Shown here: positions 8,068-24,764 of the stretch, piece after piece
Layout: each line of letters begins with the position of its first letter
Position numbering within the stretch: the first letter of the stretch is position 1
The notes under the pieces: model-generated
What the model saw: only the letters and a program-made list of their open reading frames with translations
Databases searched by the model: none
What the model was told of the DNA's origin: nothing
Translations under genes and position numbers: made by a program
From: Burkholderiales bacterium
Lineage (GTDB): Bacteria > Pseudomonadota > Gammaproteobacteria > Burkholderiales > JAEUOS01
Length of the DNA: 33,248 nucleotides
NCBI GenBank assembly: GCA_016790695.1
Contig: JAEUOS010000170.1
Location: forward strand, 1 to 33,248
Direction: 5' to 3'

Positions 8068-9513
8068 ATGCGGGTCCTCTACGTCAGCACCGAGGTGCAT
8101 CCGGCGCTCAAGACCGGCGGCCTGGCCGACGTCAACGCCGCCCTGCCGGCCGCGCTCGCCCATGCCGGCGCCGACGTGCGCCTGCTGCTGCCCGCGTTTC
8201 CGGCGCTGAAGGCGGCTGCCGAGCCCACCGGCACCGCGGTCGGCGTCAAGTGCCCGCCCGCGGCGGGCACCGTCGAGTTCCTGCCGTGCCGCCTGGGCGG
8301 GATCGCGGGCTGGCTCGTCGACGCCCCCGCCCTCTACGCGCGGCCGGGCAACCCCTACGTCGGCCCCGACGGCAGCGACTGGCCCGACAACGCGCGCCGC
8401 TTCGCCACCCTCGGATGGGCGGCCGCGCGCTTCGCCGACGGCGGCATCGGCCACTGGCGCGCCGACATCGTGCACTGCCACGACTGGCACGCGGCGCTCG
8501 CGCCCGCCTACCTGCGCGCGCGCGGCGGCGCCCTGCCCGGGACCGTGTTCACCATCCACAACCTCGGCTTCCAGGGCAGCTTTCCGCCGGACCAGTTCGC
8601 CGGCCTCGGCCTGCCCGCGCATTTCTTCGCCATGCACGGCGTGGAGTTCCACGGCAGCCTGAACTTCATGAAGGCCGGCATCCACTACGCCGATCGCGTC
8701 ACCACGGTGAGTCCCACCTATGCCCAGGAGATCCAGACCGTGGCGCACGGCTTCGGCATGGACGGGCTCCTGCGCTCGCGCGCCGGCGCCCTCACCGGCA
8801 TCCTCAACGGCGTCGACACCGCGGCGTGGAACCCGGCGCGGGACGCCGCGCTGCCCGCCCCCTTCGCCCCCGGCCTGCTCGAGGGCAAGGCCGTCTGCCG
8901 GGAGCGCCTGCGCGCGGAATTCGGGCTCGCGCGCGCCCCGGGCGGACCGCTGATCGGGGTGGTGAGCCGGCTCACCGCGCAGAAGGGACTCGACCTCCTG
9001 CTCGACGCCCTGCCCGCCGTGCTCGCGATCGGCGGCCAGATCGTGATGCTGGGCAGCGGCGAGCCCGCCCTCGAGGCGCGCTGGGCCGACGCCGCGCGCA
9101 CCCACCCGGGCACCGTTGCGGTGCGGCAGGGCTACGACGAGGCGCTCGCGCACCGCATCTTCGGCGGCGCCGACATGGTCGCGGTGCCGTCGCGCTTCGA
9201 GCCCTGCGGGCTCACCCAGATGTACGGCCTCCTGTACGGCGCCCTGCCGCTGGCGCGACGCACCGGCGGGCTCGCCGACACGGTGCGCGATGCGACCGCC
9301 GCGGCGCGCGCGGCCGGGCGTGCCAATGGGTTCCTGTTCGAGGCGGCCAGCGCCGACGACCTCGCCGCCGCGCTGCATCGCGCCGGCGCGCTCTGGCGCG
9401 AGCCGGCGGCCTGGCGCCTGGTGCAGGACGTCGGCATGCGCGAGCGCTTCGGCTGGGCCGACGCGGCGTCGCGCTACATGGATGTCTATCGCGACCTGCG
9501 CCCCGCGGCCTAG
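8068..9513 (+). CDS. glgA: Glycogen synthase (ADP-glucose type, GT5)
   Basis: This 481-residue cytoplasmic GT-B enzyme transfers glucose from ADP-glucose to the non-reducing ends of alpha-1,4-glucan. The N-terminal KTGGLADV motif (15-22) binds ADP-glucose. The C-terminal domain has the retaining-transferase signature FEPCGLTQMYGLLYGALPLARRTGGLADTV, with E378 at the place of E. coli Glu377. HCHDWHAAL and TIHNLGFQG are further GT5 markers. Length equals the typical 475-490 residues. It lies 21 bp after glgC and supplies the step that follows it. Confidence 0.96.
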   Translation: MRVLYVSTEVHPALKTGGLADVNAALPAALAHAGADVRLLLPAFPALKAAAEPTGTAVGVKCPPAAGTVEFLPCRLGGIAGWLVDAPALYARPGNPYVGPDGSDWPDNARRFATLGWAAARFADGGIGHWRADIVHCHDWHAALAPAYLRARGGALPGTVFTIHNLGFQGSFPPDQFAGLGLPAHFFAMHGVEFHGSLNFMKAGIHYADRVTTVSPTYAQEIQTVAHGFGMDGLLRSRAGALTGILNGVDTAAWNPARDAALPAPFAPGLLEGKAVCRERLRAEFGLARAPGGPLIGVVSRLTAQKGLDLLLDALPAVLAIGGQIVMLGSGEPALEARWADAARTHPGTVAVRQGYDEALAHRIFGGADMVAVPSRFEPCGLTQMYGLLYGALPLARRTGGLADTVRDATAAARAAGRANGFLFEAASADDLAAALHRAGALWREPAAWRLVQDVGMRERFGWADAASRYMDVYRDLRPAA

Positions 9514-9609
9514 GCCGGGTTCCCGCGCCTATTCCCCGCACCTGGCACGCGCATTGCACGTCAAAATGAAGCTGCCGCCTGCCCGCCCCCCTCAGGAAAC
9601 GCGCGACCG

Positions 9610-12075
<2,466 letters not shown>

Positions 12076-12082
12076 CGCGCCG

Positions 12083-14242
12083 ATGCTCGACGCCGCGACC
12101 ATCGACGCGCTGGTCGACGCCCGCGCCGGCGACCCGTTCGCCGCGCTGGGCATGCACGCGGTGGCCGGCTGCCTCGAGGTCCGCGCCTTCCTGCCGACCG
12201 CACGCTCGGCGCGCGTCCTCGATGCCGACCTGCGCCCCGTGGCCTGCCTCGAGCGGCGCCACGCCGCCGGCGTGTTCGCCGGCGTGGTCGCGCGCCACGC
12301 GCAGCCCTTCGCCTACCGCCTCGAGGTCGACTGGGGCGCGCAGGTCGAGGTCATCGACGATCCCTACCGCTTCGGCCCGCTGCTGGGCGAACTCGATGCC
12401 TGGCTGATCGCCGAGGGCAGGCATGAGCGCCTCTACGACGTGCTCGGTGCGCATCCGCGCGTGCACGACGGCGCGGCCGGCACCGGCTTCGCGCTGTGGG
12501 CGCCCAACGCGCGCCGCGTCGCGGTGGTCGGCGACTTCAATTGCTGGGACGCGCGGCGCCATCCGATGCGCCTGCGGCGCGAGTGCGGCGTCTGGGAGAT
12601 CTTCCTGCCGGGCGTCGCGGCCGGCGCGCGCTACAAGTTCGCCGTCACCGGGCCGGCCGGCGAGGCGCTGCCGCTCAAGGCCGATCCGGTCGCGCACGCG
12701 GCCGAGCTGCGGCCGGCGACGGCCTCGGTGGTCAGCGCCCGCCACACCGCGCCGTCCGCGGCGCCGCCGGCGGCCGCCTGCGACCGGCCGGTGTCGATCT
12801 ACGAGGTGCACGCCGGCTCCTGGCGCCGCGGGCCCGGCAACCGCCACCTCGACTGGAACGAGATCGCCGACCGGCTGCTGCCGCACGTGCGCGCGCTCGG
12901 CTTCACCCACATCGAGCTGCTGCCGGTGATGGAGCATCCGTTCGACGGCTCCTGGGGATACCAGCCGACCGGCCTGTACGCGCCCACCGCGCGCCACGGA
13001 CCGCCGGCGGCGTTCGCCGCCTTCGTCGAGCGCTTCCACGCCGCCGGCATCGGCGTGCTGCTCGACTGGGTCCCGGGCCATTTCCCGGGCGACGCCCATG
13101 CGCTCGCGCGCCTCGACGGCACCCACCTGTACGAGCACGCCGACCCGCGCCAGGGGCTGCATCCGGACTGGGACACCCTGATCTACAACTACGGGCGCAC
13201 CGAGGTGTGCAACTTCCTCGCCGCCAACGCGCTGTACTGGCTCGAGCGCTTCGGGCTCGCCGGGCTGCGCGTCGACGCCGTCGCCTCGATGCTCTATCTC
13301 GACTACAGCCGCGCCCCGGGCGAGTGGATCCCCAACGTCCACGGCGGGCGCGAGAACCTCGAGGCGGTGCGCTTCCTGCGCGACACCAACCGACTGGTCT
13401 CCCGCCTGCATCCCGGCGCGGTCACCATCGCCGAGGAATCGACCGCGTGGCCCGGGGTCTCCGAGCCCGCCGCGCAGGGCGGCCTCGGCTTCTCCTACAA
13501 GTGGAACATGGGCTGGATGCACGACGTGCTCGACTACATGCGGCGCGATCCCGTGCACCGCCAGCACCACCACCACCAGCTCACGTTCGGCCTGATGTAC
13601 GCGTTCAGCGAGAAGTTCGTCCTGCCGCTGTCCCACGACGAGGTGGTGCACGGCAAGGGCTCGCTGCTCGCGAAGATGCCGGGCGACCGCTGGCAGAAGT
13701 TCGCCAACCTGCGCCTGCTCCTGGCCTTCATGTGGGCGCATCCCGGCAAGAAGCTGCTGTTCATGGGCGGCGAGTTCGGCCAGGCGACGGAGTGGGACCA
13801 CGACGGCGAGCTGGACTGGGGCGCGCTCGCCGACCGCCACCACGACGGCGTGATGCGCCTGACCGCGGACCTCAACCGCGCCTATCGCGACACGCCGGCG
13901 CTGCACCAGCGCGACTGCGACGCCGGCGGCTTCGAGTGGATCGACTTCGCCGACCGCGAGCAGAGCATCATCGCGTTCCTGCGGCGCGGCCGCGACGACG
14001 ACGCGCTCGCGCTCGCCGTCTGCAACTTCACCCCGGTGCCGCGCCACGGCTACCGGCTCGGCGTGCCGCGCGCGGGCCGCTGGCGCGAGCTCGTCAACAC
14101 CGACTCGGCCTGGTACGGCGGCTCGGACCTCGGCAACGGCGGCGCGGTGGAGAGCGTCGCCGCGCCCAGCCACGACCGCGCGTTCTCGGTCTCGCTGACC
14201 CTGCCGCCGCTGGCCTGCGTGATCCTCGCATGGACCGGCTGA
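12083..14242 (+). CDS. glgB: 1,4-alpha-glucan branching enzyme (GH13_9)
   Basis: The 719-residue enzyme cuts alpha-1,4 chains and rejoins them through alpha-1,6 bonds. Domains in order: an N1 beta-domain (about 10-105), the CBM48/E-set domain (115-215) with [21 protein letters not shown], the (beta/alpha)8 catalytic barrel (235-600) and a C-terminal beta-sandwich (615-719). Catalytic residues align with the E. coli enzyme at identical spacing: nucleophile D398 ([11 protein letters not shown]), acid/base E451 (IAEEST) and D519 ([11 protein letters not shown]). The start lies 7 bp after the glgP stop. The two-domain N-terminus marks the E. coli-like type with full N1, usually linked to short chain transfer. 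Confidence 0.96.
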   Translation: MLDAATIDALVDARAGDPFAALGMHAVAGCLEVRAFLPTARSARVLDADLRPVACLERRHAAGVFAGVVARHAQPFAYRLEVDWGAQVEVIDDPYRFGPLLGELDAWLIAEGRHERLYDVLGAHPRVHDGAAGTGFALWAPNARRVAVVGDFNCWDARRHPMRLRRECGVWEIFLPGVAAGARYKFAVTGPAGEALPLKADPVAHAAELRPATASVVSARHTAPSAAPPAAACDRPVSIYEVHAGSWRRGPGNRHLDWNEIADRLLPHVRALGFTHIELLPVMEHPFDGSWGYQPTGLYAPTARHGPPAAFAAFVERFHAAGIGVLLDWVPGHFPGDAHALARLDGTHLYEHADPRQGLHPDWDTLIYNYGRTEVCNFLAANALYWLERFGLAGLRVDAVASMLYLDYSRAPGEWIPNVHGGRENLEAVRFLRDTNRLVSRLHPGAVTIAEESTAWPGVSEPAAQGGLGFSYKWNMGWMHDVLDYMRRDPVHRQHHHHQLTFGLMYAFSEKFVLPLSHDEVVHGKGSLLAKMPGDRWQKFANLRLLLAFMWAHPGKKLLFMGGEFGQATEWDHDGELDWGALADRHHDGVMRLTADLNRAYRDTPALHQRDCDAGGFEWIDFADREQSIIAFLRRGRDDDALALAVCNFTPVPRHGYRLGVPRAGRWRELVNTDSAWYGGSDLGNGGAVESVAAPSHDRAFSVSLTLPPLACVILAWTG

Positions 14243-14261
14243 ACGCCACGCGGGCGCGCGC

Positions 14262-16359
<2,098 letters not shown>

Positions 16360-16367
<8 letters not shown>

Positions 16368-18519
16368 GCCGGTGCGCCGCCTGGCCGCGGCCGCCGGCAT
16401 CGAGCCCGGCTACTGGGATGGCCTCGGCAACCGGCGCGACCTGTCGGAGTCCACGGCCCTGGCGCTGATCGGCGCGCTCGGCCTCGATCCCGCGGGGGAT
16501 CTCGACGCCCAGGCCCGGCACCTCGAGGATGCCGCCTATGCGGAACCGCTGCCGTGCGCGGTCACGGTCGACGCGGACGCGCCGCCGGCGGTGGAGCTCG
16601 GCCTGCCGCTCGCCGCCGCCGACCGGCCGCTCGACTGGGAGATCGAGCTCGAGGACGGCAGCCGGCGGGCCGGCCGCGCGACGCCCGTGCGCCTCGAGGA
16701 CGCGGATGTGCGCCAGATCGGCGCCGCGCCGCACGGGCGGTTCCGGCTGCCGCTCGACGCGGGCGGCCCGCTGCCGCCCGGCTACCACACGCTGCGGCTC
16801 GACGGGCTCGGCGCGCGCTGCGCGCTGATCGCCGCGCCGGCGCGCTGCCACATCCCGCCCGACCTCGACGGCGGCGCCCGGCGCTGGGGTGTCGCGGCCC
16901 AGCTCTACGCGCTGCGATCGGCGCGCAACTGGGGCATCGGCGACTTCACCGACCTCGCCGTGCTCGCGCGCACCGCGGCGGCGGCCGGCGCCGACTTCAT
17001 CGGCCTGCCGCCGCTGCACGCGCGCCACCTCGCGCGGCCGGCCGAAGCCAGCCCGTACGCGCCGTCGTCGCGCCTGATGCTCGACCCGATGTACCTCGAC
17101 GTCGAGGCCATTGCCGACTTCGCCGTCTGCGCCGCGGCACGGCAGATGGTCGGCTCGCCGGAGTTCGCGCGCCGCCGCGACGCCGCGCGCGACGCCGACC
17201 TGGTCGACCACGCGGCCGTCGCCGCGCTCAAGCTCCCGGTGCTCGCGGCATTGCACGCGCGCTTCGCCGCCGGGCCGACCGAGGCGTCGCGGCAGGCGGC
17301 ATTCCGGGACTTCGAGCGCGCCGGCGGCGCGGACCTGCATCACCACGCGCTGTTCGAGGCGTGGCGCCTCGACGCGGCCGCGCGCGACGGCGCGCTGCCC
17401 GGCTGGCGCGCCTGGCCGGCGGCCGCGCGCGATCCCGACAGCGCGCTGATGCGCGCGTTCGCGCGCGACCACGCGGCGCAGGTGGCGTTCCAGAAGTACC
17501 TGCAGTGGCAGGCCGAACTCCAGCTCGCCGATGCCGCGGCCGCCGCGCGCGCCGCCGGCATGCGCATCGGGCTCTACCGCGACCTCGCGGTCGGCGCGGC
17601 CGACGACGGCGCCGAGTGCTGGGGCGCACAGGACCTGTTCTCTGCCGGCGCCTCGGTCGGGGCCCCGCCGGATCTGCTCAACCGCGAGGGTCAGGACTGG
17701 GGCCTGCCGCCGTGGAAGCCGGCGGCACTGGCCCGGGCCGGCTACGCCCCGCTCGGCGCGCTGCTGCGCGCCAACATGCGCGCCGCGGGCGCGCTGCGCA
17801 TCGACCACGTGATGGCGCTGACCCGCCTGTTCTGGATTCCGGCGGGCAGGAAGGGCGCGGACGGCGGCTACGTGCGCAACGCGCTGCCCGCGATGGCCGG
17901 CGTGGTGGCGCTCGAGAGCCGGCGCCACGGCTGCATGGTGATCGGCGAGGACCTCGGCTCGGTCCCCGACGGCCTGCGCGACACCCTGGCCGCGCGCGGC
18001 TTCCTGTCCTACCGCGTGCTGCTGTTCGAGCGCCACTGGCACGGCGACGGGTCGTTCAAGCTGCCCGGCGAATACCCGCGCCAGGCGCTCGCGACCGCGG
18101 CCACGCACGACATGGCGACGATCGCGGAATACTGGAGCGGCGCCGACATCGCGCGACGTGACGCGCTCGGCCTGTTCCCGGAACCGCGGCTGCGCGACGA
18201 CGAGACGGCCCGGCGCGGCGCGGAGCGCGAGGCGCTCGCGCGCCTGTTCGCGCGCATCGGCGCGCCCGCCGACCCCGGCGATGCCGGCAGCATCGCCGCC
18301 GCCATGCACGCCGCGATCGGCCAGAGCGAGGCCATGCTCGCGATCGTGCAGCTCGACGACGTCACCGGCGAGACCGCGCCGATCAACATCCCGGGCACCC
18401 ACCGCGAGTACCCGAACTGGCGGCGCAAGCTCGGCCTGCCGCTGGAACGCCTTGCCGAGGATCCGCGCTGGCGCGCGCTCGGCGCGGCGATGCACGCCGC
18501 CGGCCGCGGCCGCGCCTGA
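16360..18519 (+). CDS. malQ: 4-alpha-glucanotransferase (amylomaltase, GH77)
   Basis: This 719-residue enzyme transfers alpha-1,4-glucan segments between maltodextrins and releases glucose. The N-terminal beta-rich extension (about 1-165) precedes the GH77 barrel. RSARNWGIGDFTDL (187-200) and SPYAPSSRLMLDPMYLDV mark the family. Catalytic residues fit D482 (LRIDHVMAL), E530 (VIGEDLGSVP) and D584 (ATHDMAT), with spacing close to E. coli MalQ. Length is typical of the long proteobacterial form. It recycles the short dextrins left by GlgP and GlgX, and the freed glucose could be phosphorylated by the convergent glk gene whose end lies 16 bp away. It is the last gene of the rightward glg unit. Confidence 0.94.
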
Positions 18520-18535
18520 CGCGCGGCCCGCGGCC

Positions 18536-19498
18536 TCAGGCCGGCGTCTCGGCGAGGAGGGCCAGCGCCCCGACCAGCGCCGGGTGCGGCGCGACGATCG
18601 CCGCGGTGGGAATCGCGGCGACGTAATCGCGCATCGCCCCCTTGTCCTCGAAGCGGCGCCGGAAATCGCTCGCACGCAGCGCGTCGACCATCCGCGGGAC
18701 GATGCCGCCGCCGACATAGACGCCGCCGCGCGCCCCGGCGACGAGCGCCAGGTCGCCGGCGACGCTGCCGAGGACCGCGAAGAACACCCCGAGCGCGCGC
18801 CGCGCGGCCGCGTCCGTGCCCGCGAGCGCGAGCGCGCTCACCTCGGCAGCCGCGAGGGGGCGCGCCGGCCGGCCTTCGACCGCCGCGACCGCCGCGTACA
18901 GGCGCTCCAGACCCGGCCCCGACAGCAGGGATTCGTTGCACAGGCGGCCGTGGCGCGCGCGCAGCACGCGCGCGAGTTCGTCCTCGAACGGATCCCCCGG
19001 CGCGAAGCCCGCGTGCCCGCCTTCGCCCGCGAGCACCACCCAGCCGCCCGCCTGCGCCGGCTGCGGCGCGAGGATCGCCATGCCCAGGCCGCTGCCCGGC
19101 CCGAGCACGGCCCGGGCCGCGCGCGCCGCCGCGACGCCGCCGCCGATCCCGGCCAGGTCCGCCGCGCCGAGCGCCGGCAGCGCGCGCGCGAGCGCGGCGA
19201 AATCGTTGACGACCGCCAGGCGCGCGAGCCCGAGGCGCCGCGCCAGCGCGTCCCGCGAGAATCGCCACGGACTGTTGGTGAAACTGAATGCGTCGCCCGC
19301 CACCGGCCCCGCCACCGCCAGGCAGGCCGCGGCGGGCGCGGCGCCCGCCGCCGCGATGCACGCGGCGAGCGCGTCCTCGAGGCGCGGGAAATCGGCACAG
19401 CGCAGCGTGGTCACCGCGCCCGGCGCCGCGGCCCCGGCCGGACAGACGGCCGCGCGCAGATGGGTGGCGCCGATGTCGGCCACCAGCCAGGTCGTCAT
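18536..19498 (-). CDS. glk: Glucokinase (Glk family, ATP-dependent)
   Basis: The product of about 320 residues phosphorylates glucose to glucose-6-phosphate. It shows the N-terminal phosphate motif VADIGATHLRAAV (6-18), the catalytic-region motif VVNDFAALA with D99 at the place of E. coli Glk Asp100, a Gly-rich PGSGLGMA loop, and the hexose-binding EGGHAGFAP segment. I chose the ATG at 19498; a GTG three codons upstream (19507) is also possible. The gene follows the REC-GGDEF gene in the same direction, 118 bp downstream, and converges on malQ. It could be read from its own promoter near 19590 or from the upstream signalling genes. Its product closes the route from MalQ-released glucose to central metabolism. 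Confidence 0.93.
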   Translation of the reverse strand: MTTWLVADIGATHLRAAVCPAGAAAPGAVTTLRCADFPRLEDALAACIAAAGAAPAAACLAVAGPVAGDAFSFTNSPWRFSRDALARRLGLARLAVVNDFAALARALPALGAADLAGIGGGVAAARAARAVLGPGSGLGMAILAPQPAQAGGWVVLAGEGGHAGFAPGDPFEDELARVLRARHGRLCNESLLSGPGLERLYAAVAAVEGRPARPLAAAEVSALALAGTDAAARRALGVFFAVLGSVAGDLALVAGARGGVYVGGGIVPRMVDALRASDFRRRFEDKGAMRDYVAAIPTAAIVAPHPALVGALALLAETPA

Positions 19499-19562
19499 GG
19501 CGGACACGTGCCGCGGCGCGCGCGCGCGGGATTCGGCCGCCCGGCCGCGGATGAGCCTGTCG

Positions 19563-19590
19563 CACTCCCGTTGCGCATGCCGCGGGAGTG
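19563..19590. repeat. Inverted repeat (8-bp stem, 12-nt loop) between the cyclase gene and glk
   Basis: CACTCCCG (19563-19570) and CGGGAGTG (19583-19590) are perfect inverted arms around a loop that contains GCATGC. Read leftward, no T-tract follows, so a rho-independent terminator is not supported. A -10-like TACACT on the minus strand (19592-19587) overlaps the right arm, so the repeat might instead be an operator at a glk promoter. Either role is a guess. Confidence 0.35.
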
Positions 19591-19616
19591 TAGCGAATTC
19601 GCCGGCGTGCGCCGGT

Positions 19617-20570
19617 TCAGGCGGGCACGGCCTCGGCTGTCATGTCGGCGCGCATCACGCAGTTGCGACCGGCCGCCTTGGCGACGTACAGCGCGTCGTC
19701 GGCCGGGCCGAGCCAGTCCGCGGCGGTGCTGCCGCGCGCCGCGATCCGGCTCGCGGCGCCAAGGCTCACCGTCACCTGCGCCGTGCGATCCGGCCCGAGA
19801 TGAACCTGCGCCGCGGCCACCGCCAGGCGCAGGCGCTCGGCGACCTGGAGCGCGCCTTCGGTGTCGGTCTCGGGCAGCACCACGCAGAACTCCTCGCCGC
19901 CGTAGCGCGCGACCATGTCGGCCGGGCGCATCACCCCGGCCTCGAGCACGCGCGCCACCTGCTTGAGGCACTCGTCGCCGGCGAGGTGGCCGTGGGTGTC
20001 GTTGAAGCGCTTGAAGTGGTCGATGTCGAGCAGGACCACCGACAGCGGCGCGCCGTTGCGCGCGCAGCGGCCGATCTCCTCCTCGAGCTTGGCGTCGAGC
20101 CGGCGCCGGTTGGCGATGCCGGTCAGCCCGTCGACGTCGATCAGGCGCATCAGCGCCTGGTTCGCGGCCTTCAGCGCCTCGCCGCGCTCGACCAGCACGC
20201 GCCGCATCTGCGCGATGCGGGTCATCGAGCGGATCTTCGCGCCCAGCACCTTGGGATCGAACGGCTTGGTCAGGTAGTCGTCGCCGCCGGCGTCGATCCC
20301 CTTCTCGACGTCGGTCGCGTCGACGCAGCCCGAGAGGAAGATGATCGGCACCCACTCGTCGTTGCTGCCGCGGATCACCCGCGCGGTCTCGTAGCCGTCG
20401 ATGCCGGGCATCATCACGTCGAGCAGCACGATGTCGGGGTCGCTCGCGGCGAACGCCTTGATCCCTTCGCTGCCGTCGTTGGCCGTGAACACCTCGTGCC
20501 CGAGCTTGCCCAGGAAGGCCTTGAGAAACATGCGCTGGCTCGCAGCGTCGTCGATGACCAGGATCTTCAT
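19617..20570 (-). CDS. Response regulator diguanylate cyclase (REC-GGDEF, PleD-like)
   Basis: The 317-residue cytoplasmic protein has a receiver domain (1-120) with acidic pair D7/D8, phosphoacceptor D51 (VLLDVMMPG) and K102 (LTKPFD), a short helical linker, and a GGDEF domain (about 143-305). The cyclase signature GGEEF (224-228) is intact, with LDIDHFKRFND upstream. The RxxD inhibitory site RPAD (215-218) stands exactly five residues before it, so product inhibition is expected. It should make c-di-GMP when phosphorylated. The gene starts 12 bp after the hybrid kinase stop; its Shine-Dalgarno GAGGAG overlaps that stop codon (TGAGGAG), a sign of translational coupling. The kinase with Hpt domain is the obvious phosphodonor. 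Confidence 0.93.
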   Translation of the reverse strand: MKILVIDDAASQRMFLKAFLGKLGHEVFTANDGSEGIKAFAASDPDIVLLDVMMPGIDGYETARVIRGSNDEWVPIIFLSGCVDATDVEKGIDAGGDDYLTKPFDPKVLGAKIRSMTRIAQMRRVLVERGEALKAANQALMRLIDVDGLTGIANRRRLDAKLEEEIGRCARNGAPLSVVLLDIDHFKRFNDTHGHLAGDECLKQVARVLEAGVMRPADMVARYGGEEFCVVLPETDTEGALQVAERLRLAVAAAQVHLGPDRTAQVTVSLGAASRIAARGSTAADWLGPADDALYVAKAAGRNCVMRADMTAEAVPA

Positions 20571-20582
20571 GCTGCTGGCTCC

Positions 20583-23396
<2,814 letters not shown>

Positions 23397-23475
23397 TTCG
23401 CCTCTCCCCTTTCAGGCAATGCGACCCCGATTCTCGCGAGCGCCCGCGGCGGCGCATCCGCCGATCAGCGGTCGC

Positions 23476-23488
23476 TTTGCCGCGCAAA
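23476..23488. repeat. Short inverted repeat TTTGC-CGC-GCAAA in the divergent kinase/SPFH intergenic region
   Basis: The arms TTTGC (23476-23480) and GCAAA (23484-23488) are perfect and separated by three bases, in a G+C-rich gap where T and A runs are rare. The position, between two divergent start sites, suits a regulator site. The arms are short and no matching second copy was found, so this is tentative. Confidence 0.25.
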
Positions 23489-23516
23489 TCGGCCGCCGCG
23501 CCGGGCCGCCGCGGGT

Positions 23517-23544
23517 TTGCGGCGCCGCGGGCATCAGGTATGCT
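23517..23544 (+). promoter_or_regulatory. Possible sigma-70 promoter of the SPFH gene
   Basis: TTGCGG (23517-23522) and TATGCT (23539-23544) are separated by 16 bp and would start transcription near 23551, about 40 nt before the SPFH ATG. Both boxes are only partial matches to TTGACA and TATAAT. Confidence 0.35.
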
Positions 23545-23590
23545 TGCCGCGCGGCGTCGCCGACGCCGGCCCGAGACGCGGAGGCCCTCC

Positions 23591-24652
23591 ATGGCACTGA
23601 TGGATTTCATCAAGAAGCAGTTCATCGACGTCATCCACTGGACCGAGGAGACGCCCGGCGTCCTCGCCTACCGGTTCCCGATGCAGGACATGGAGATCCA
23701 GAACGGCGCGCAGCTGACGGTGCGCGAGTCGCAGCTCGCGGCCTTCGTCAACGAGGGCACGATGGCCGACGTGTTCGGCCCCGGGCGCTACAAGCTCACG
23801 ACCCAGACCCTGCCGCTGCTCACCAACCTGATGCACTGGGACAAGCTGTTCGACTCCCCGTTCAAGAGCGACGTCTATTTCTTCGCCACCCGCCTGCAGC
23901 TCGACCGCAAGTGGGGCACGCCCAATCCGGTGACGATCCGCGACCGCGACTTCGGCGCGGTGCGGCTGCGCGCCTTCGGCATCTACTCCTACCGGCTGGC
24001 CGACCCCAAGGTGTTCCACCGCGAGGTCAGCGGCACGCGCGAGGTCTTCACCGTCGACGACCTCGACGGCCAGCTGCGCAACAGCATGATCGCCGCGATG
24101 ACCAATGCCTTCGGCGCCTCCGGCGTGCCGTTCCTCGACATGGCCGGCAACCAGACGGCGTTCGCCGCCGCGGTCCGGAAGGAGGCCGAGCCGCTGTTCG
24201 CGCGACTCGGGCTGGCGCTGGATTCCCTGGTGGTCGAGAACATCTCCCTGCCCGAGGAGATCCAGAAGATGCTCGACACGCGCATCGGCATGAACATGAT
24301 CGGCGACATGCAGCGCTACACCCAGTTCCAGACCGCCAACGCGATCCCGATCGCCGCCGCCAACGAGGGCGGCGGGCTGGCCGCGATGGGCGCGAACCTC
24401 GCCGCCGGCGTCGGCATCGGCAACCAGATGGCCGGCGCGATGATGGGGGCGCTGGCGCAGGGCGCGGCACCGGCCGGGACCGCCGCGGGCGCGGCGCCGG
24501 CCGCGGCGCCGCCCGGGAGCCCCGCGCCCGCGAGCGGCATCGACGACATCACCGCGACGCTCGAGAAGCTGCATGCCCTGGTCGGCAAGGGCGTCCTCTC
24601 GCAGGCCGAGTTCGACGCCAAGAAGGCGGAACTGCTGGCCAAGCTCGGCTAG
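23591..24652 (+). CDS. SPFH-domain protein with C-terminal SHOCT-like tail (YdjI / virion-core-like family)
   Basis: The 353-residue protein has an SPFH/band-7-like domain (about 25-235), including LTVRESQLAAFVNEGTMADVFGPG near 42-65 and a long helix ending in the LPEEIQKMLDTRIGM segment. A Gly/Ala/Met-rich stretch (258-290), an Ala/Pro linker (291-316) and a SHOCT-like helical hairpin (317-353, DDITATLEKLHALVGKGVLSQAEF) follow. No transmembrane segment or signal peptide is seen. SPFH proteins form ring- or cage-like oligomers at membranes; this subfamily is often annotated as virion core protein and has no settled function. The ATG is chosen for the GGAGG 8 nt upstream. A HerA-like ATPase gene follows 112 bp downstream in the same direction. 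Confidence 0.85.
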   Translation: MALMDFIKKQFIDVIHWTEETPGVLAYRFPMQDMEIQNGAQLTVRESQLAAFVNEGTMADVFGPGRYKLTTQTLPLLTNLMHWDKLFDSPFKSDVYFFATRLQLDRKWGTPNPVTIRDRDFGAVRLRAFGIYSYRLADPKVFHREVSGTREVFTVDDLDGQLRNSMIAAMTNAFGASGVPFLDMAGNQTAFAAAVRKEAEPLFARLGLALDSLVVENISLPEEIQKMLDTRIGMNMIGDMQRYTQFQTANAIPIAAANEGGGLAAMGANLAAGVGIGNQMAGAMMGALAQGAAPAGTAAGAAPAAAPPGSPAPASGIDDITATLEKLHALVGKGVLSQAEFDAKKAELLAKLG

Positions 24653-24653
24653 G

Positions 24654-24669
24654 GCCGGCTGACGCCGGC
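24654..24669 (+). terminator. Weak hairpin after the SPFH gene
   Basis: GCCGGC (24654-24659) and its inverted copy (24664-24669) flank the loop TGAC two bases after the stop codon. There is no T-tract, so it is at best a weak terminator or an mRNA end-protecting stem. A second 12-bp palindrome, GCGCGGCCGCGC, lies at 24677-24688, and a tandem copy of GGTCTGCGGC at 24711-24730. All are easily produced by chance at this G+C content. Confidence 0.25.
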
Positions 24670-24730
24670 GGCGACCGCGCGGCCGCGCCGCGCGGCGGCC
24701 CGCCTGCCGCGGTCTGCGGCGGTCTGCGGC

Positions 24731-24736
24731 TATCAT
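24731..24736 (+). promoter_or_regulatory. Possible -10 element of the HerA-like ATPase gene
   Basis: TATCAT matches five of six bases of TATAAT and is the only A+T-rich patch in this gap. It sits about 29 bp before the ATG at 24765. No convincing -35 box is found at the right distance. Confidence 0.35.
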
Positions 24737-24764
24737 TGGGCATCCGCATCGACCCGCCACCGCC

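Noticed and set aside
6583..9378. 931-residue leftward open frame opposite glgC and glgA
   Set aside because: Antisense mirror of two certain genes with no recognisable motif.
18520..18545. Small stem CGGCC-TCA-GGCCG between malQ and glk as a bidirectional terminator
   Set aside because: Only five base pairs with a three-base loop, partly inside the glk 3' end, and no T-tract on either strand.
24711..24730. Tandem GGTCTGCGGC as a regulatory direct repeat
   Set aside because: Only two copies of a simple G+C-rich decamer; chance duplication is as likely.
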